A stretch of DNA of 64,000 bases, taken from Rana temporaria (Eukaryota > Chordata > Amphibia > Anura > Ranidae). The stretch is from contig NC_053490.1 in assembly GCF_905171775.1 (NCBI RefSeq), positions 86,826,286-86,890,285 on the forward strand. The letters are read 5' to 3'. Below are positions 45,146 through 56,834 of this stretch, piece after piece; the stretch's first letter is position 1; every line of letters starts with the position of its first letter. The translations under genes and the position numbers were made by a program. Below the pieces are notes generated by a model, which made no database searches, was not told where the DNA came from, and saw nothing but the letters and a program-made list of their open reading frames with translations.

Positions 45146-46390
45146 GGTAGATTCAGAAAGAGTTAGGCCGGCTTATCAGTAGATAAGCCGACCTAACTCT
45201 GAATCTACGCCGGCGTTTGTTTAAGCGTATGCTCAAACAGAGATACGCTTAAACAAAGCTAAGATAGGACGGCTTGCGCCGTTCTATCTTAGCTTGCAAT
45301 TTTTTGGATGGCCATTAGGTGGCGCTTCCATTGCGGCCGGCGTAGATTATGTAAATTAGCTTTTACGCCGATTCCCGAACGCACGCGAGCCCGCCGCAGT
45401 CGATTAACGTCGTTTCCGTAAGGCCTTAGGCGGCCTAAAGTTATTCCACCTATGAGGTGGAATAACAATGTTAAAGTATGGCCGCCGTTCCCGCCGCGAG
45501 GTTCGAATTTTTTACGTTGTTCGCGTAAGTCGTCCGCAAATCGGGAGTTACGTCGTTTACGTCCGCGTCGAAATCAATAGGCCCGTACGGCGTACTTAGC
45601 CGCAATGCGCCCTGGGAAATGTAGGTGCCCGGCGCATGCGCAGTGTACAAAAACGTCAAAAAACGTGAGGTCAAGCCTCATTTGCATACAACACGCCCCC
45701 CCCAAGCAATTTGAATTAGGCGCCCTTACGCCCGCCGTGTTTACACTACACCGTCCTAAGTAAGGAGGTAAGTGCTTTCTGAATCATGTACTTTCCTCTC
45801 TTACTTAAGGCCGCGTAGTGTAAACACGCTAGGCTATGCCGTCCTTAAAGAGGAGTTCCACCCAAATTTGGAACTTCCTCTTAACCCACTCCTCTCCCCC
45901 TTACATGCCACATTTGGCATGTAATTTTTTTTGGGGGGGGAGTGGGGGCTTCAGCACGAGTGGGACTTCCTGTCCCACTTCCTCCTTCCTGTAGGCGACT
46001 AAGCTTAATCGCCTTCAGGAAGTGGCTGCTGTAGGCGATCGCCTAGGACACGTCACAGGTCCCAGGCGATCTCCTGGCCAATTACACGGCGCGGCGCCGG
46101 GCCGCGCCGCTCTCGCGCATGCGCAGTGCCACTCGCGCATGCGCAGTGGGTGCCCGGCCGTGAAGCCGAAAGCTGTCACGGCCGGGTGCCCACACTGAAA
46201 ATGAAGACGCCGGCCGGGGAGGGGTGGAGAGGAGCGGAGCCCCGGCCGGCGCGTCGCTGGAGCGCTGGAGCAGGTAAGTGCCTGTTTATTAAAAGCCAGC
46301 AGCTACACTTTTTGTTGCTGCTGACTTTTAATAAACATACAAATGGCTGGAACTTCCCTTTAAGTTTAGGCGCCCCTACCTGAATCTACC
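45146..46390. mobile_element. Harbinger-like element, itself interrupted
   Basis: Inverted termini GGTAGATTCAG and CTGAATCTACC. The interior contains several hairpins (45163-45210; 45222-45290) and motifs such as 'gtgtttacactac'. A TTAA MITE is nested at 45845-46363. No transposase. Confidence 0.75.
45845..46363. mobile_element. TTAA-bounded MITE nested in Harbinger-like element
   Basis: TTAA lies at both ends with termini TTAAAGAGGAGTTCCACCC and a diverged inverse. A partial second copy of this family covers about 51770-52165 ('ccacatttggcac' and 'aaaagtcagcagctaca'). Confidence 0.8.
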
Positions 46391-46775
46391 CAACAGTGTG
46401 CATGGATGCATTGGCTAACATGGAGGGGAGTTTACAGGCAGAAAAAAATGAGAGCTCAAAAAAGCTCAAAAGCCTATAGGAGCAGTTTCTTTGAGCTGCA
46501 GTGTGCATAAGCCCTTAGTGCCCGAAAACACACGAAAGAGCATGTACAAAGCTCAAAGAAGCTCGAAAACACAGAAAACGAAATAGGAAAAAATCAGCTG
46601 AGGGGATGGTTTGTGAAAAAACACTTATGCTCAAAAAAAGCTCAAAGAAACTCAATTAAAAAAAAGGAAAAGAGCTAAAAAAAAAAAAGTACAAGCTTCT
46701 TGAAGCTGAAATAAAAGATCAAATGCCTGTAAAAGCAGCTTTTTTTTTTTTTTTGAGCTGCAGTGTACTTGAATT

Positions 46776-47176
46776 TTGTCAGTTGTTCAAGTAAAGTTAC
46801 ACCGTGTGAGGCGGTGACCCAAATTAAAGTGCCCAGCGTAGCCCACCCCGGGATGAACCCCATCCTCCGTGCTGAGCTGCGTCTGCATCCATCAAAGAAG
46901 AGCTGTGTGCAGGCAGCCCATAGATGTCGATGCGGATGCAGCGGCTGCATGGACAGTCACATGTCAAAATTTGATACATGGATAACAGCGGGTGCACAGA
47001 TCCAAAATCAGACCCTGTGTGATCAGATCCGTGCAGCCTCTGTGCCAGTATCCACTTCTATGGACTACCTGCGCTCAGCTCTGAGGTGGATGCAGGCAGC
47101 TCAGCATGGAAGACAGGACTCATGTCTCCTCATTTCTCATGCCAGTGTGGGGTGTTTGGCACCAGGAAGTGGGGGA
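46776..47176. other. Unassigned sequence, no gene seen
   Basis: A GC-balanced stretch with short frames but no recognised domain. It ends at the TSD of the hAT element at 47185. The segment 'ctgcatccatcaaagaagag' has an imperfect inverse nearby, so it may be an old MITE. Confidence 0.35.
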
Positions 47177-47329
47177 GACCCTAGCAGTGGCGTCACTAGG
47201 GTTGGTGTCACCCGGTGCGGTAAAACATGGTGTCACCCCCCTCTGTCTAGGCTGCCCAGCACCAAGCAGGCAGCGCACGGGAACGGGGCGCACCCCAAAC
47301 CAGCCCCTGTAAATGATAGTATAGGGCAG

Positions 47330-47665
47330 TATAGTGACAGGTTAGGGTAGTATAGAGTGGTATAGTGGCAGGTTGGTGTCGTGGGGTGGTATTGGACAGG
47401 TTAAGGTGGTATAGGGCATGTTGGGGTGATATAGGGTAGTTGTGGGTGGTATAGGGCAAGTTAGGGTGGCATAGGGCAAGTTATGGTAGCATATGGCAGA
47501 TTGGGGTGGTACAGAGCAAGTTAGGGTGGCACAGGGCAAGTTGGGGTGGCATGGGAAAGTTTGGGGTGGTACAGGGCAGGCTGGGGTGGTACAGGGCAGG
47601 CTGGGGTGGCACAGGGCTGTTTGGGGGGGTACAGGGCAGGCTGGGGTGGTACAGGGCAGGCTGGG
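47330..47665 (+). repeat. 20-bp minisatellite
   Basis: The unit is approximately 'gtacagggcaggctggggtg', about 16 copies of increasing regularity toward the right. Confidence 0.9.
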
Positions 47666-47669
47666 TGAG

Positions 47670-49810
47670 AGAGGTCAGGCTGAGAGAGAGAGAGAAAGAT
47701 GGGGCTGAGAGAGAGAGGTGGAGCTGAGAGAGAGAGAGAGGTGGGGCTGAGAGAGAGAAGTGGGGCTGAGAGAGAGAGGTGGGGCTGAGAGAGAGAGAGA
47801 AGGGTGAGGCTGAGAGAGAGAGGTGAGGCTGAGAGAGAGAGGTGAAGCTGAGAGAGATATGAGGCTGAGAGAGATATGAGGCTGAGAGAGATATGAGAGA
47901 GAGAGAGGTGAGGCTGAGAGAGAGGGTAGTGGACAGAGGGGGCTGAGAGAGAGAGGTGAGGCTGAGAGAGATATGAGGCTGAGAGAGAGAGAGAGAGAGA
48001 GAGAGAGGTGTGGATGAGAGAGAGAGAGAGAGAGAGAGGGGGGCTGAGAGAAGGGGCTTAGAGAGAGGTGGGGCTGAGAGAGAGGGTAGTGGACAGAGAG
48101 GGGGCTGAGAGAAAGAGGAGCTCAGAGAGAGAGGGTAGTGGACAGAGAAAGGGGCTGACAGAGAGAGGAGCTCAGAGAGAGAGGGTAGTGGACAGAGAGA
48201 GGGGCTGAGAGAGAGAGGTGGGGCTGAGAGAGAGAGGTGGGGCTGAGAGAGAGGGTAGTGGACAGAGAGGGGGCTGAGAGAGAGAGGGTAGTGGACAGAG
48301 AGGGGGCTGAGAAAAAGAGGAGCTCAGAGAGAGAGGGTAGCGGACAGAGAAAGGGGCTGACAGAGAGAGGAGCTCAGAGAGAGAGGGTAGTGGACAGAGA
48401 GAGGGGCTGAGAGAGAGAGGTGGGGCTGAGAGAGAGGGTAGTGGACAGAGAGAGGGGCTGAGAGAGGAGCTCAGAGAGAGAGTGTAGTGGACAGAGAGAG
48501 GTGGACAGAGAGAGGGGATGAGAGAGGTGGGGCTGAGAGAAAGAGGGAGAGAGCGGTGGGGCTGAGAGAGAGTGGTGGGGCTGAGAGAATGAGAGAGAGG
48601 GTGGGGATGAGAGAGAGAGAGGGTGTGGGGATGAGAGAGAGAGGTGAGGCTGAGAGAGAGGTGAGGCTGAGAGAGAGGTGAGGCTGAGAGAGAGGTGAGG
48701 CTGAGAGAGAAAGGTGAGGCTGAGAGAGAGAGAGGTGAGGCTGAGAGAGAGAAAGAGAGAGAGAGGTGAGGCAGAGAGAGAGAGAGAGGGATGAGGCAGA
48801 GAGAGAAAGAGAGAGAGAGGTGAGGCTGAGAGAGAGAGAGAGAGTAGTGGATAGAGAGAGGGCTGAGAGAGAGAGGGGCTCAGAGAGAGGGTAGCGGACA
48901 GAGAGGGGGCTGAGTGAGAGGGGCGCAGAGAGAGAGGATAGTGGACAGAGAGGGGGGCTGAGTGAGAGAGGTTGGGCTGAGAGAGGGGCTGAGAGAAAGG
49001 GTAGTGGTCAGAAGGTGGATCTGAGAGAGAGGGGGGCTGAGAAAGATGTGGGGCTGAGAGAGAGGGTGGTGGACAGAGAGGGGGCTGAGAGAGAGAGGTG
49101 GGGCTGAGAGAGAGGGTAGTGGACAGAGAGTGGGGCTGAGAGAGAGAGTGGGGGGCTCAGAGAGAGGGTAGTGGACAGGGAGGTGGATCTGAGAGAGAGG
49201 GGGGCTGAGAGAGATGTGGGGCTGAGAGAGAGGGTGGTGGACAGAGAGGGGGCTGAGAGAGAGAGGGGGCTGAGATAGATGTGGGGCTGGGAGAAAGGGT
49301 AGTGGTCAGAAAGTGGATCTGAGAGAGATGTGGGGCTGAGAGAGAGAGAGGTGGGGGCTAGGAGAGAGGACGGCTGAGAGAGAGAGGACGGCTGAGAGAG
49401 AGAGGACGGCTGAGAGAGAGAGGATGGCTGAGAGAGAGAGGACGGCTGAGAGAGAGAGGATGGCTGAGAGAGAGAGGACGGCAGAGAGAGAACAGATGAG
49501 AGAGAGAGGACGGCTGAGAGAGAGAGGATGGCTGAGAGAGAGAGGACGGCAGAGAGAGAACAGATGAGAGAGAGAGAACGGCTGAGAGAGAGAGAACGGC
49601 TGAGAGAGAGAGGACGGCTGAGAGAGAGAGGACGGCTGAGAGAGAGAGGACGGCAGAGAGAGAACAGATGAGAGAGAGAGAACGGCTGAGAGAGAGAGAA
49701 CGGCTGAGAGAGAGAGAACGGCTGAGAGAGAGAGGACGGCTGAGAGAGAGAGGACGGCTGAGAGAGAGAGGACGGCTGAGAGAGAGAGGACGGCTGAGAG
49801 AGTGAGAGGA
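47670..49810 (+). repeat. GA-rich satellite block, 18-bp units at right
   Basis: 'ctgagagagagaggt' variants run throughout, with higher-order phrases such as 'gggtagtggacagagag' (48080-49200). At 49370-49806 the unit becomes a regular 18-bp 'gacggctgagagagagag'. The minus-strand frames of 210 and 280 codons (SLSQPSSLSQPS type) reflect this periodicity and are not genes. Confidence 0.93.
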
Positions 49811-50895
49811 CGGTATCTGAAGATAGGTCTGTGTCCATGTATGATGCCAAGTACCTTCTTGGGAGGTGCTCTGCTGCTTCTTACAGTAGCTCCCTGGCAT
49901 CACATTAGTGTCACTGGTCTGACTCTGGCTGCACAAGGGGTTGGTGCAGTAGCTACAATAATAGCCCCCAGCATAGATGGTCAGTGGCATTAGGCTATTT
50001 TAAATCCTGCAGCATGAAGGGGCTTATTAACCCTGGACACTAATTCAGCACAAGGGGGTTATTTAACACTGCCATTGATCATTAATGCAGTGGTGGCCAG
50101 TGTTAATTTACCCTTTTGTGCTTTATTAGTGGTCAGTGTTATTTAACCACTTTGTATTAGAGCATGAATGGGTTAATTAACACTGGCCACTAATGCAGCA
50201 CAAAGGGCTTAATTAACTGCTACTGGTTACTAATGCATTTGAGATCAATGGTAGTGTTCAATAACACCTCATACTGAATTAGAGGCCAGTGTCAGTACAT
50301 TAACCCCTTCATGCTACACATTACTAGCTAATGGCAGTGTTAGTTCATTGAAACCCACTGACAAAACCCACCACAGTTCTCAAGACAGTAACCAGTCCAG
50401 TCAGTGCACTGAGAAAGTGCTGAGTCACTGCAACATTACAAATACATTCTGCTCTGTATGTCACTGCTCACTTACCTAATAACAGCAACATGCAGCTCCC
50501 TCGCGGTGCCTCTCTTCCTGTCCCAGCCTCTGAATGACATCATGACAGAGGCGGGGACTAGAAATGATCTGTCCAGTGGAGTTTACTCCTGATAGAGAAG
50601 TGTAATAGATGTCTACTAGTGCCGAGTGTAGGAGGCACACAGGGAGCTTTCTTGCACTCGGCACCCCACTGCAGCTCTGCAAGTGCTCTTCGGGGTCTGA
50701 CTTCAGCAGTGATTTGTGTACATGATGTTAAACTGCCATCGGGCAGACATAAGCCGGCACTGCCCGCACACTCATCTCTTCACGTCCCTCCTGTCCTGCT
50801 CTTGGTGTCACCCTCTGGTGGGTGCTAGGGGGGTGCTTTTTTTCTTAAAAAAATTTTTTTTTAGCTGACATGCCCAGCAGTGCTGGGCATGTCAG

Positions 50896-50933
<38 letters not shown>

Positions 50934-51028
50934 AAAGAAAAAAAAAAAAAAAACGGGAGGGTGTCACCCCTCTAGCGGGTGTCACCCGGTGCGGGCCGCA
51001 CCCCCCTAGCAACGCCTCTGGACCCTAG

Positions 51029-51239
51029 TATGGGGACACAGTGTCTAACTTTTCCTCGTCCTGATTAAACTCTAAAAAGTTTTATTTGCATATCAGTGCA
51101 GTGCGCAGGTATGTAATTGAATTCTTCATCAAGCCTGGTACATACTAGTTTTTTTTCCATTCCAAGTTTTATTTGCACAGAAGAGGGGAGATAGGTGACA
51201 CGTGCATTGTATGTGGATGTGCAGTTGTACATCTCCTTT
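51029..51239. other. Intergenic flank
   Basis: No coding content. It leads into the promoter-like island at 51240-51430. The segment near 51090-51165 ('gtatgtaattgaattc', 'aagcctggtacatactagtt') recurs near 53680-53725. Confidence 0.5.
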
Positions 51240-51430
51240 GAGCTGGGAGTCTATAGCGGTCATGTGACAGCTGATCACGTGGGCGGTGGCAGGGGGCGTG
51301 TTTTTCGGTTGCTAATCCTGAGGTCATCACGGTGCTGTGATTGGTTCCTCCCCGGCTGCTGCGGATGTAAGTTCCAGTGTGTAGATGGACCGCTCTCTCT
51401 GCCGTCACTTCTGTAGGAGAGGCCGGGGAT
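51240..51430 (+). promoter_or_regulatory. Candidate promoter-like island
   Basis: It packs a palindromic E-box 'gtcatgtgac', a second E-box 'atcacgtggg' abutting a GC box 'gggcgg', an inverted CCAAT box 'gattggtt' and a splice-donor-like 'gatgtaagt' within 190 bp of otherwise repeat-free sequence. This is typical of a housekeeping promoter plus 5' UTR exon. A short frame starting MDRSLCRHF follows at 51386, but no coding exon was recognised downstream. In human, the neighbour upstream of RPL21 is USP12, transcribed divergently, which is one candidate; the N-terminus of that protein is not visible here. Confidence 0.35.
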
Positions 51431-52180
51431 TCAGTGGGGCCTACTGTTTATATATGTCTGAGGCGATCTAATGATCGTGTCTCCTCAATGAGAAGCGGTT
51501 ATCCATGGCATTGTAGCTTGTTTACATACTCTTATTTCCGGCTTTCAGTACAAATGTGAGCAGTGTATACACAGGGTGAGGGGCAGGGCTCTCCTCTCTC
51601 ACCGTGGTCATAGAAGAAAGCTTCTGCTCCACCCATAAGAAGGAGCATGGTGACCTTGTGTGAGCAGACTGTCATTGTGTGGCTATTGTGTATGTCAGCC
51701 TGCTGGATGGGTCAGATTGTGCAGGATATCCATTCACCATTCTGCTGAGGGCAGGGGTGACACCTTTCTTAAAAATGGAATGAGTTCCACCCAAGAGTAG
51801 AAGCTCTGCTTATGTCCCCCCCCCCCCCATGCCACATTTGGCACTTTTTGGGAGGGAGTGGGTACTTGTTTTTGACAGGTACCTATCCCCACTTCTGAGA
51901 GATCTCACCAAAGTTTGCCCCTCCTTTCCTCGTCGCCAGCCATTCAGAAAGCACAGCACGCTTTGCGCAGTAGGGAATCGGCTGTGGAGCCAAAAGGCTT
52001 CACTGCTTATTTCCCTTACCACAAATGGCGGCCGCATCACCCGAGAGCTGATGGAAACATTGGCTGGGGTGCCGACATCGCTGGATTCCCGGACAGGTAA
52101 GTGTCCTAATATTAAAAGTCAGCAGCTACAGTATGAGTAGCTGCTGACTTTCAGAACTCTGCTTTCAGTCTTCTTGTCCT
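51431..52180. other. Unassigned sequence and a MITE remnant
   Basis: 51431-51770 has no recognisable feature. 51770-52165 is a diverged copy of the MITE at 45845-46363. Confidence 0.5.
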
Positions 52181-52182
52181 TT

Positions 52183-52514
52183 AGCCCCCATTCACACCTA
52201 GGCGTTTTGTCGCGTGTAGTGTGACGCCGCAGCAGCCCCGAGACGCCAGAGGGATGAAAACACATGCACCTCTATGGAGATGGTTCACATCTCCACGCCG
52301 AACGCCTGAAAAAAAGTCCCGGACCTTTTTTTCAGGCGGCTTTCGGCGTTCGGCATAGGAGATGTGAACCATCTCCATAGAGGGGGTGAAGGCTGCGTTC
52401 ACAATCGCGGCGTTTTGTCGCCGCAAATCGCGGTACAAAATGCTGCTATTTGTCGCCAGCAATTCGCGGGACAAAACGCCGTGATTTTGTACGCCGAAGT
52501 GTGAATGCAGCCTT
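52183..52514. mobile_element. Harbinger-like MITE pair
   Basis: 'ggctgcgttcacaatcgcgg' (52391) and the inverse ending at 52514 form one foldback. The preceding 200 bp holds a related foldback with 'gatggttcacatctcc' and its inverse. The ends resemble 12400-12656. Confidence 0.7.
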
Positions 52515-52697
52515 ACAGCCAAGGAAGCTGCCACCTTAATCGCTGTTTGATCTGCAATTGTCATGGTGCTGCACATGTGATCAGTTGTGACACCAGCCAT
52601 TTGATGGCTTGACAGTTCGTTTGAGAGCACAAGCAACTGTGACCGTTCTAAAATACAACATTCCTTGAATGTAACTGTTTTTTGGAAACCTGTAAAT

Positions 52698-53460
52698 TAG
52701 GGTTGTCCCGATACCACTTTTTTAAGACCGAGTACAAGTACCGATACTCTCAAGTACTCGCCAATACCGATACTTATTTTTAATCTCATGTGACAGCGGC
52801 ACATGTGTCGGTATGTTTTTTTTTTATTTTTTTATCTTTAACAATTTGTTTTATTTATAATGAAGGGGGGGGGGGGTGGACCGTGTCAGTGTGTTTTTTA
52901 TTTTTTTATTTTCTACAATTTTTTTTATTCTTTTTTTTATTTATGTTTTCAGCCCTGTTGGGGGGCTTTGGTGAGATATCAGGGGTCTTAACATACGTCT
53001 GACATCTTCCCTTTGAGACAGGGATAGGGGCACAGATTCCCCTGTCCCTTTCTCGGCAGCCTCCGCTGCGCTGAAAATGAATCGAGTGAAGACAGCGTCT
53101 TCTCTTCATTCATAAACTGAAACATTTGTAAACACAGGTTACAATGTTTCAGTTATGTGAATGGACAGAGTCAGTGATCACTGACTCTGTCCATTCGAAG
53201 CAGTAAGGAGCTGGATTTACCGAATCCTACCCGCTCTCCATCCTGACATTTCCAGGGGGTGGAGGAGGAGCACGGAAGGGGAGAGAAACACGGCGGGATA
53301 CACTGGATACACGGTGGCTTTCAGCTGCTTTAAAATCAGTGGTGATCGGTGCTTGTAACATCCCCACGCACTGATCACCGCCAACAGTACAAGTAACGGG
53401 TGAAGCATCGGGAGCATTTGCCCTCATACAAGTACTCGGCAAATGCTTGGTATCGGTTTC
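52698..53460. mobile_element. hAT-type element, right end truncated
   Basis: It begins TAGGGTTGTCCCGATACCAC, the terminus shared with 56142-56826 and 57766-61098. Near 53455 it shows the expected inner sequence 'aagtactcggcaaatgc' inverted, but lacks the last roughly 40 bp. There are T-rich runs at 52815-52945. Confidence 0.75.
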
Positions 53461-53943
53461 GCTTTTAATGCATTTTTGTGCTTTCTGCAATACCGTTGTT
53501 GCAATACCGTTGTTGGGTTCTGTCAGCCAATGAAATCTTGAGTACACTTGGGGTTGGTATGGGAGGGGCTGCTTACCATGTGCTGGAAATGCACGTTTTC
53601 GTGCGCTGTCATTGCCATCGGTAGGATGTACAACACGAATTGAAGCACTTTTCACCCGCACCTTGTTTACATATCAGTGCAGGTATGTAATTGAATTCTC
53701 CATTAAGCCTGGTACATACTAGTTTTTTTTTTTCATTCACACCCCCCCCCCCCCAAAAAAAAATAAGTGACCGCTGTTCTTCTAATCCAAGGTTATTGAT
53801 CTCCCCCCAATCAGTGCTCTTAAACATTGGCTAAGGGCTCTGAGCGGAAGCCTATTGGCTGCTGGTTTTTCAGCATTCTCATTGGCTGGCTTCTGTCAGA
53901 CCAGCGCCCATACACAAGGGCCGAATGTCTACTAGGCAATAAA
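53461..53943. other. Intergenic, no gene seen
   Basis: No supported gene. A C run followed by an A run occurs at 53742-53761. Confidence 0.45.
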
Positions 53944-54017
53944 AAGGAACTGATGTCTGCTCACATAATTTGTTATAAAAACATCTTTGCCATTCTGAAG
54001 CTTCCCTCTAACCATTT

Positions 54018-54103
<86 letters not shown>

Positions 54104-54470
54104 TATATACACACACACACACACACACTGGGATTCTGTAGTTGCCAAATATCCAAATATCCTCCACTGAGTCTGGCTGCAGTCATTTTAACTGTGGGCA
54201 GCTGAAGCTGTTCACTTCCTGGATTTACACAGAGGCACACCTCCAGCTCTGCAGCTTTCATTGGCCCTCATGACTCGTACCCCCTACATTCCTGGCAAAC
54301 TCTCACGAGAGAGCTGTGCATGATGTCATAAGCCTAGGCTAATGACCAGACCGGAAACAGGAAAAGGGCTGTAGAAGGTATTTACTGGCAGAAAAAGAAA
54401 TGTTTTACTATCCAAAGTTAAAACAAGAGCAGAAGATTTAATAGCTGGAAAGTTGAAAAAATTACTGAAG
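53944..54470 (+). mobile_element. Dispersed repeat carrying compound microsatellite, copy 2
   Basis: A copy of 41934-42420. At the same internal position it carries (GT)n, (GTAT)n, (AT)n and (AC)n at 54018-54128 instead of a pure AT tract. Confidence 0.82.
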
Positions 54471-54932
54471 GTTCGCTTTAAAGTGGTATTAAACCCAAAA
54501 GCAAACCTTTATTATCTTGCAGCTTACCAATTCTTAGATGTAATAGCTGCATTCGTTTTCTTTTTTGGGCTTCACGCACACAGAGCATTTTTTTTCCTCC
54601 CCGGACACTTTTGCTTCAGTGGAGGGAAATGCAGCTTAAAATACGCACTTGCATGCCCATTCATGTGTTTGGTATTAATGCATTCTGATGGCCAGAATTT
54701 TAATTTATCCTGACTGTTGCAATACATTAAATTGGTTCTAAAGGCTGAAGTTTTTTTTTTTTACCTTCATGCATTCTGTGCATGAAGGTTAAAAATCTTC
54801 AGTGTGCAGCTTCCCCTCTCAGCCCCCTGATGCTTACCTAAACCCAATCTCAATCCATCGATGCTCAGGAGAGCAGCGGCTCTCCCGGGTCTCTGCCTCC
54901 TCAATGGCTGAAACGTAGTCATTGGCTCCCAC

Positions 54933-55465
54933 CAGGGCTGGACTGGGACAGAAATTTGGCCCTGGAATTCATCCAGACTGTCCCACCTTGACAGGTCTCT
55001 CCCATGGCGGCCAGACAACTCCCGCAACCACCCCCCCCCCCCCGGCCACCCAAGCCCCCTCTCCCCCTTCACTAGCCACTAGCCGTTCTATTTATTAGAG
55101 TAGAACGGCTGGTACTAGTACTCTTATAGGCAGTACCAGTGGGGGAAGCTAGACATTATTTCACCCGGGGCAAAAAATCGGTTCCGTGCCCCCCCTTATG
55201 GGACAAGATTAGGCAGAAGTGAGAAACTCCCAGGCCGTAGCTGTTGAGTCAGCTGTCTGTCCCCTCCCCCATGCTCCTCTGTCGCCCCCCCTGGTCCTTT
55301 GCTCCCCCAGGTGAGCGCTGCGGGGAGGGATAGGAGGTGAGTGCTGCGGGAAAGGAGAGACAGAGGAGCGGAGGGGGGCAGCGGTCCGCTGTCACTGAAG
55401 CCGGCCCATTGAGCCATCGGCCCACCGGGAAACTCCCTGTAGTCCCAATAGCCAGTCCATCCCTG
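54933..55465. mobile_element. hAT-type element, short
   Basis: A perfect 8-bp TSD, GCTCCCAC (54925-54932 and 55466-55473), with termini CAGGGCTGGACTGGGA and inverse, matching the nested element at 6112-9125. This 533-bp member has no minisatellite. Confidence 0.92.
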
Positions 55466-55473
55466 GCTCCCAC

Positions 55474-56133
55474 TGCTGTCAGTCACAGCTGATAAGGAGG
55501 GAGTGGGGGCAAGTTGAACCACGCCTTCTGTTTCTTATGGACGCAGAGAGCCGGCTCGGGAGCAAGCACACACAAGTTCCTCCATAGAGAAGAGGAGGAT
55601 TGGGGCTGCCCTGTGCAAAACCACTGCACAGAGCATGTAAGAATAAGATGTTTGTTTAAAAAAGTTTTACAAACACTTTAACATGCAAACACTCTTAGAG
55701 CCAGCTCACACAGGGGCGACTTGGGATCCGACTTAAAGTCGCCCGACATGTCAAATTACATTGAAGTGAATGAGAGCTGTCTTATTGTACACTACTGACG
55801 GCGCTCCTACTTCAGAAAAGGTTCCTGTACTACTTCAGTCTGACTTCTAGGCGACTTGTACACATTGATTTCAATGGAAGTCGGATCCCCTGTCTTAAGT
55901 GAAGAAACTTTCCAGGAAGTAAAAATAGTTTTCTCTGCAAACCCCTCCCTCCCACAGAGCTGATTACTCTTTGATTGGCCACTGGCAAAGTCCCCTTCCT
56001 GGAGACGACCTCAAGTCGCACTGAGGTCGCCTTGCAAAGTCGCGCACAAAGTCGTGTTGCCCCTGTGTGAATCGGCTCTTAAACGCATCTAGTGTTAAAG
56101 TGTTTGTACCCAAAAAATAAAAATTATCCTGTT
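55474..56133. other. Intergenic with foldback fragment
   Basis: Around 55700-56085, 'cacacaggggcgac' pairs with 'cgtgttgcccctgtgtg', indicating a decayed foldback MITE. No gene. Confidence 0.5.
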
Positions 56134-56141
56134 CCTTTAAC

Positions 56142-56826
56142 TAGGGTTGTCCCGATACCGATACTAGTATCGGTATCGGGACCGATTCCAAGTATTTGCG
56201 GGAGTACTTGTACTCCCGAAAATACCCCCGATACCGAAATAGAATACTCGCCGTCACGCCGCATCCTGCCGCCGTTACGCCGCATCCCCGCTATCGCCGT
56301 CTGGGTAATACAGGCGGGGAACATTACAGCTTTGAATAGCTGTAATGATTCGCGCCGCGTATAGACACTCCCCCTTGCTCGGGTGAACTGTCCAATCCCG
56401 AAAGCTGTAATGTTCCCCGCGCGTATTAACCAGTCGGCGGCAGCGGGGATGCAGGTAAGGGGGACATGGCTGGATATAGGGGGGGAGACATGGCTGGATA
56501 TAGGGGGGGAGACATGGCTGGATATAGGGGGGGGAGACATGGCTGGATATAGGGGGGGAGACATGGCTGGATATAGGGGGGGGAGACATGGCTGGATGAG
56601 GGGGGAGACATGACTGGATGAGGGGGGAGACATGGCTGGATAATGGGGGGACATGGCTGGATGGGGGGACATGGCTGCATATGGGGGGGGACATGGGTGC
56701 ATCTGTGGGGGGACATGGCTGCATTTGGGGACACATTTAAAAAAAAGTATCGGTATTGGCGAGTACTTGAAAAAAAGTATCGGTACTTGTACTCGGTCCT
56801 AAAAAAGTGGTATCGGGACAACCCTA
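56142..56826. mobile_element. hAT-type element with internal minisatellite
   Basis: Termini TAGGGTTGTCCCGATACC and perfect inverse. The flanking 8-mers CCTTTAAC and GTTTTAAC match at 6 of 8 positions (decayed TSD). It contains a minisatellite at 56455-56700. Confidence 0.85.
56455..56700 (+). repeat. About 23-bp minisatellite
   Basis: The unit 'gacatggctggatataggg' plus a variable G run, about 10 copies. Minus-strand Pro/Ser/His-rich frames over it are artefacts. Confidence 0.93.
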
Positions 56827-56834
56827 GTTTTAAC

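Larger units (their letters stand above)
44618..46514. mobile_element. Foldback element hosting nested insertions
   Basis: The end sequence 'gggctcatgcacactgcagc' with 'aaagaaactgctcc' is repeated inverted at about 46477-46514. A partial extra copy lies at 43588-43690. Its centre is occupied by the element at 45146-46390. Confidence 0.7.
47185..51020. mobile_element. hAT-type element with large minisatellite core
   Basis: A perfect 8-bp TSD, GACCCTAG (47177-47184 and 51021-51028), flanks termini CAGTGGCGTCACTAGG and the inverse of CAGAGGCGTTGCTAGG. The 3836-bp body is two-thirds tandem repeat, followed by about 1 kb of unique sequence and an A/T-rich hairpin ('agctgacatgcccagcagtg' with its inverse) near 50865-50900. 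No transposase. Confidence 0.93.

Noticed and set aside
44599..45150. 183-codon plus-strand frame
   Set aside because: Falls in a foldback repeat whose segments recur inverted at 46393-46775. The peptide repeats itself (RAHAHCSSKK twice) and matches no family.
49008..49990. Minus-strand frames of 280 and 210 codons (SLSQPSS repeats)
   Set aside because: A direct translation of the 18-bp purine-rich array in more than one frame; not a protein gene.
51386..51472. Short frame starting MDRSLCRHFCRRGRGF as a possible CCCH-finger N-terminus
   Set aside because: Spacing does not fit a C-x7-8-C-x5-C-x3-H finger, and the frame stops after 28 codons. Kept only as part of the promoter-island note.
56124..56821. 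Pro/His/Ser-rich minus-strand frames of 131-192 codons
   Set aside because: They overlap one another in all three frames over a 23-bp minisatellite inside a hAT element.
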